Origin: Nitrospirota bacterium
GTDB lineage: Bacteria; Nitrospirota; Thermodesulfovibrionia; Thermodesulfovibrionales; JdFR-85
Length of the DNA: 7,724 bases
Assembly (NCBI GenBank): GCA_013151785.1
Contig: JAADHP010000094.1
Coordinates: forward strand, 1-7,724
Direction: 5' to 3'
The translations under genes and the position numbers were made by a program. Below the pieces are notes generated by a model, which did not search any database, was not told where the DNA came from, and saw only the letters and a program-made list of their open reading frames with translations. Shown here piece after piece: positions 5,755 to 7,724 of the stretch (the first letter of the stretch is position 1; each line of letters starts with the position of its first letter).

Positions 5755-6280
5755 TATCTCCTGGTGTTATATTTATTTCACCTGAAATACTTACAGGCCT
5801 TATAAGACTATCTACAACAGGACAATGGGCTATCACCTTCTCAGCAAGGGCCCTGACCCTTTCCTTATCATCAGGTGATTCAATCCTTAGAGTATACTTT
5901 ATATCCGAAAATCCTGGTGACACAGTATCATCAACCATGAAAAGCCCTCTGAGGTCAAGTGAACCCTCGATATCAATGGAAAGGGATTCTATTGTTATAC
6001 CTTCATGTACGGCAAACTCATACAATGCACCTTCAATGCATGCTGCAAGGGCACAGAGAAGTAGTTCAATAGGATTTGGTGCCCTGTCAGTACCACCTGC
6101 AGGTTCAGGATAGTCAGCACTTACGATATGATTCCTTACCTTTGTCTCTGTGTATAGTCCGTAAACATGACGTGATGACACTCTGGGTCTGTACTGCGCA
6201 GCATCTGGCTTTCGTTTGAACAGAGCTATCCTTCTTGAAACAATCTCCCTTAGTTTTTCAGTATCATATTCCTGTTCCAT
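5738..6280 (-). CDS. OsmC/Ohr-family protein
   Basis: A 180-residue OsmC-fold protein; members are dimeric thiol peroxidases or uncharacterised relatives with two reactive cysteines. The signature is NPIELLLCALAAC (69-81), giving C81 as the conserved first cysteine with E72 nearby (C76 is extra), and AHCPVVDSL (151-159), giving C153 as the second. So the catalytic pair is intact. The N-terminal 35 residues (EKLREIVSRRIALFKRKPDAA...) are an extension ahead of the usual fold. The ATG at 6280 has GGGAGG at 6293-6288, seven bases upstream. It heads a two-gene unit with metF, overlapping it by 17 bases. A peroxidase role protecting oxygen-sensitive corrinoid or folate chemistry is possible, but many YhfA-type OsmC relatives have no known substrate, so this stays open. 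Confidence 0.88.
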   Translation of the reverse strand: MEQEYDTEKLREIVSRRIALFKRKPDAAQYRPRVSSRHVYGLYTETKVRNHIVSADYPEPAGGTDRAPNPIELLLCALAACIEGALYEFAVHEGITIESLSIDIEGSLDLRGLFMVDDTVSPGFSDIKYTLRIESPDDKERVRALAEKVIAHCPVVDSLIRPVSISGEINITPGDNDEDN

Positions 6281-6301
6281 AAAATAACCTCCCTTGTTCT
6301 A

Positions 6302-6330
6302 ACTATATATAAAATTTTACTTAAGCCCAA
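6302..6330 (-). promoter_or_regulatory. Possible sigma-70-type promoter for osmC-metF
   Basis: On the minus strand, TTGGGC (6330-6325) and TATAGT (6307-6302) are separated by 17 bases. The -10 matches TATAAT at five of six positions; the -35 is poor. A start near 6295 would leave only about 15 bases before the ATG, just including the GGGAGG site. It overlaps the left end of the inverted-repeat element, so if real the promoter may be partly supplied by that element. Confidence 0.3.
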
Positions 6331-6537
6331 ATCCAGCTGTAAGAATAACAATGAATAACTGAAAGCAGTGGTATGGTTGAGTCTGAACGGTTTTGAATTT
6401 TGCATAAGATTTGCCGTGAGGGCAAATCGCAAAATTCCCTCGGAGGCAGGCAGGATGCCTGACGAGAATGACGTGTAAGACTCTACCATACTACTGCTAT
6501 AAACTTCATCGCTGAATTTAGGCTTAAGATTTACTTA
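6316..6537. repeat. MITE-like imperfect inverted-repeat element filling the osmC-cobW intergenic region
   Basis: This explains most of the 341-bp gap between the two divergent genes. Outer arms CTTAAGCC (6320-6327) and GGCTTAAG (6521-6528) are exact, and similarity continues inward for about ten bases (AAAT-CAGC). Inner 20-base arms at 6365-6384 and 6478-6497 are reverse complements at 18 of 20 positions. Identical TTTACTTA octamers lie at 6316-6323 and 6530-6537 and could be a target-site duplication. Two further hairpins fill the centre. No transposase or credible coding frame is present. It resembles a miniature non-autonomous mobile element or dispersed structured repeat; genomic copies would be needed to confirm. 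Confidence 0.6.
6395..6437. repeat. Strong two-part hairpin in the centre of the inverted-repeat element
   Basis: GAATTTTGC (6395-6403) pairs exactly with GCAAAATTC (6429-6437), and GATTTGCC (6408-6415) with GGCAAATC (6421-6428). This gives 17 base pairs with a 4-base bulge on one side (ATAA) and a GTGAG loop. A smaller hairpin follows at 6447-6461 (CAGGC/GCCTG arms, AGGAT loop). The perfect pairing inside a non-coding stretch suggests structure is maintained, as DNA cruciform or RNA. Confidence 0.7.
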
Positions 6538-6564
6538 TGCAATATTAATACCTGATAGATTTAT

Positions 6565-6594
6565 AGATGGTTCACTAAAAGAAACTATCTTTTT
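6565..6594 (+). promoter_or_regulatory. Small A+T-rich hairpin plus T-run ahead of the cobW-like gene
   Basis: AGATGGTTC (6565-6573) pairs with GAAACTATCT (6581-6590) through eight pairs including one G-T wobble, plus a bulged A; the loop is ACTAAAA. Four more T follow (6591-6594). It ends 27 bases before the preferred start (6622). It could be a weak terminator or attenuator, or a Fur/Zur-like operator, since COG0523 genes are often zinc-regulated. No clear -35/-10 pair was found for this gene. Confidence 0.35.
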
Positions 6595-6621
6595 AGCATG
6601 AAAATTGCAAAGGTACATAAT

Positions 6622-7491
6622 ATGAAGATAACTATTGTCACAGGTATGCTCGGTGCAGGAAAAACAACCTTTATACAGAATTTTCTGAAAAACAACAATG
6701 AAAAAACCGTTGTACTCGTTAATGATTTTGGAAAGGCCGGTATTGATGGAGAGATAATATCCCGGGCAAATTCGGATACCATTGAGCTTCCAAGTGGATG
6801 TGTATGTTGCACTTTACGGTTTGATCTTATAACTACACTAAAAAAGATCTGCGAAGAGATTCAACCTGCACATCTGATGATCGAACCCAGTGGCATAGCA
6901 TCACCTTCAGGAGTAATATCAGCCCTTCAGGAACTTGACATAAATAAATATACTGTTATCTGTATCATTGACCCATCGGAATTTACTGATATTTATGACT
7001 CTCAGATGTATGGTGCCTTTTTTGAAGATCAGATAAATAATGCCGATGTCATACTTATAAATAAAACTGACATTTCAGATTCTGAATCTATAGCAAAAAG
7101 CAGAGACATTATAACTGACCTGAATCCCTCTGCCCTTACATTAGAGACAGTACATTGCAGGATAAATGAACCTGTTGAGAGTAAGACTCACAAGAGCAAG
7201 ATAGAGATCAAAAACTCACATCTACATTTTGAAACCATTACATTAAATCTGCCAGAAAGTTATCCCTATGAGTCTCTAAAAAAACTATTTCATGAAATGC
7301 TTTCAGGAACTTTTGGAAATATAGTGAGGGCAAAGGGCCTTGTCCAGACCGATTCAGGCCCCTACAGGTTTGATTTTGCTGCAAAAAGAATAAATATAGA
7401 GTACTTTCCCTCACGGATTTCCAGAAACCGTATTGTCATTATTGGCGAGGGAATTGATTATAGTTCTATAAAAGACAACTGGTTAGATTAG
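6622..7491 (+). CDS. COG0523/CobW-family GTPase, putative metal chaperone
   Basis: A 289-residue G3E-family P-loop GTPase. The N-terminus MKITIVTGMLGAGKTT places Walker A at G8-T15. The metal-binding CxCC motif is GCVCC (C60, C62, C63), EPSG is at 88-91, and NKTD (147-150) is the guanine-specificity motif. The C-terminal CobW_C-like part is short and lacks the His-rich tail of some zinc members. An in-frame ATG at 6598 would add eight residues but has no ribosome site and follows a T-run; the ATG at 6622 has AAGG at 6610-6613, eight bases upstream, and gives the standard family N-terminus, so it is preferred. The family delivers metals (Zn, Co, Ni, Fe) to enzymes using GTP. The neighbouring operon encodes two Zn methyltransferases and a cobalt-corrinoid protein, so either metal is plausible; the client is inferred only. 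The gene runs opposite to the rest and ends exactly where the convergent TusA-like gene ends. Confidence 0.88.
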   Translation: MKITIVTGMLGAGKTTFIQNFLKNNNEKTVVLVNDFGKAGIDGEIISRANSDTIELPSGCVCCTLRFDLITTLKKICEEIQPAHLMIEPSGIASPSGVISALQELDINKYTVICIIDPSEFTDIYDSQMYGAFFEDQINNADVILINKTDISDSESIAKSRDIITDLNPSALTLETVHCRINEPVESKTHKSKIEIKNSHLHFETITLNLPESYPYESLKKLFHEMLSGTFGNIVRAKGLVQTDSGPYRFDFAAKRINIEYFPSRISRNRIVIIGEGIDYSSIKDNWLD

Positions 7492-7710
7492 CTATCGTGT
7501 TATAAGGAATATATACGATCCGTTGTCCTCCTGTATCTCTGCTATTTTAAATCCAATCCTCTTTACCAGTGCAGGTATATCAGACCTCGAACCAGGATCA
7601 GTTGTTAATACCTTCAAGACCTCTCCATCAGAGATGTCTGATAAGGCCTTTTTTGTCTTGATAACCGGCATGGGGCATACAAGCCCTCTAAGATCAAGTC
7701 CCCTTTCCAT
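7492..7710 (-). CDS. TusA/SirA-family sulfur carrier protein
   Basis: A 72-residue small cytoplasmic protein with the TusA fold. LDLRGLVCPMPVIKTKKAL (5-23) carries the CPxP motif with C12 as the persulfide-forming cysteine. The length is typical of the family. Members relay sulfane sulfur for tRNA thiolation, molybdenum cofactor or dissimilatory sulfur metabolism; many paralogues in anaerobes have no assigned partner. The ATG at 7710 has only a short AGG ribosome match (ACAGG) five bases upstream. Its TAG (7494-7492) abuts the TAG of the convergent GTPase gene (7489-7491) with no base between. What lies upstream is outside the window. The family call is firm; the specific pathway is unknown. 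Confidence 0.88.
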   Translation of the reverse strand: MERGLDLRGLVCPMPVIKTKKALSDISDGEVLKVLTTDPGSRSDIPALVKRIGFKIAEIQEDNGSYIFLITR

Positions 7711-7724
7711 TTAAACCTGTAGGG

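Noticed and set aside
6250..6489. A 79-codon minus-strand open frame across the intergenic element
   Set aside because: It runs through the hairpin arms, has no ribosome site or recognisable motif, and overlaps the well-supported osmC-like start in another frame.
6598..6621. Earlier ATG for the COG0523 GTPase
   Set aside because: No ribosome site, and it adds eight residues ahead of the canonical MKITIVTG start; 6622 is better supported.

Overview
The window looks like chromosomal DNA from an anaerobic bacterium that moves methyl groups through a corrinoid protein. Moderate A+T content, frequent AGA/AGG arginine codons, strong AGGAGG-type ribosome sites, small dispersed-looking palindromes and a sigma-54-type promoter would fit a sulfate-reducing or syntrophic lineage such as Desulfobacterota or Nitrospirota. 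That placement is inference; no rRNA or other marker gene is present.

Positions 1-4687 are one minus-strand operon. In transcription order it encodes a stand-alone, partly degenerate receiver-domain protein (4687-4289), a uroporphyrinogen-decarboxylase-fold Zn methyltransferase (4323-3295), a carboxymuconolactone-decarboxylase/AhpD-like protein (3204-2689), an MtrH-family pterin methyltransferase (2620-1664), a second UroD-fold methyltransferase (1605-580) and a corrinoid-binding protein with a DxHxxG motif (566 to beyond the left edge). The inferred chemistry is that one or both UroD-fold enzymes move a methyl group between an unknown donor and the corrinoid protein, and MtrH moves it between the corrinoid and a pterin, probably tetrahydrofolate.

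Positions 4688-4878 appear to be the control region of this operon. A -24/-12 (sigma-54) promoter match lies at 4718-4703, right before the receiver gene. Two identical 18-bp repeats lie about 150-180 bp upstream of it, where activator sites for such promoters usually sit. The predicted transcript would start only a few bases before the first ATG.

Positions 4879-6280 hold an osmC-like gene overlapping metF (5,10-methylenetetrahydrofolate reductase), both on the minus strand and directed into the operon. MetF gives a natural link between methyl-folate made by MtrH and the rest of folate one-carbon metabolism.

Positions 6281-6621 carry no gene but contain a roughly 220-bp imperfect inverted-repeat element with strong internal hairpins and 8-bp flanking direct repeats, resembling a miniature mobile element, plus a small hairpin before the next gene. 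A plus-strand COG0523/CobW-type metallochaperone GTPase (6622-7491) then abuts, stop codon to stop codon, a convergent TusA/SirA-like sulfur-carrier gene (7710-7492).
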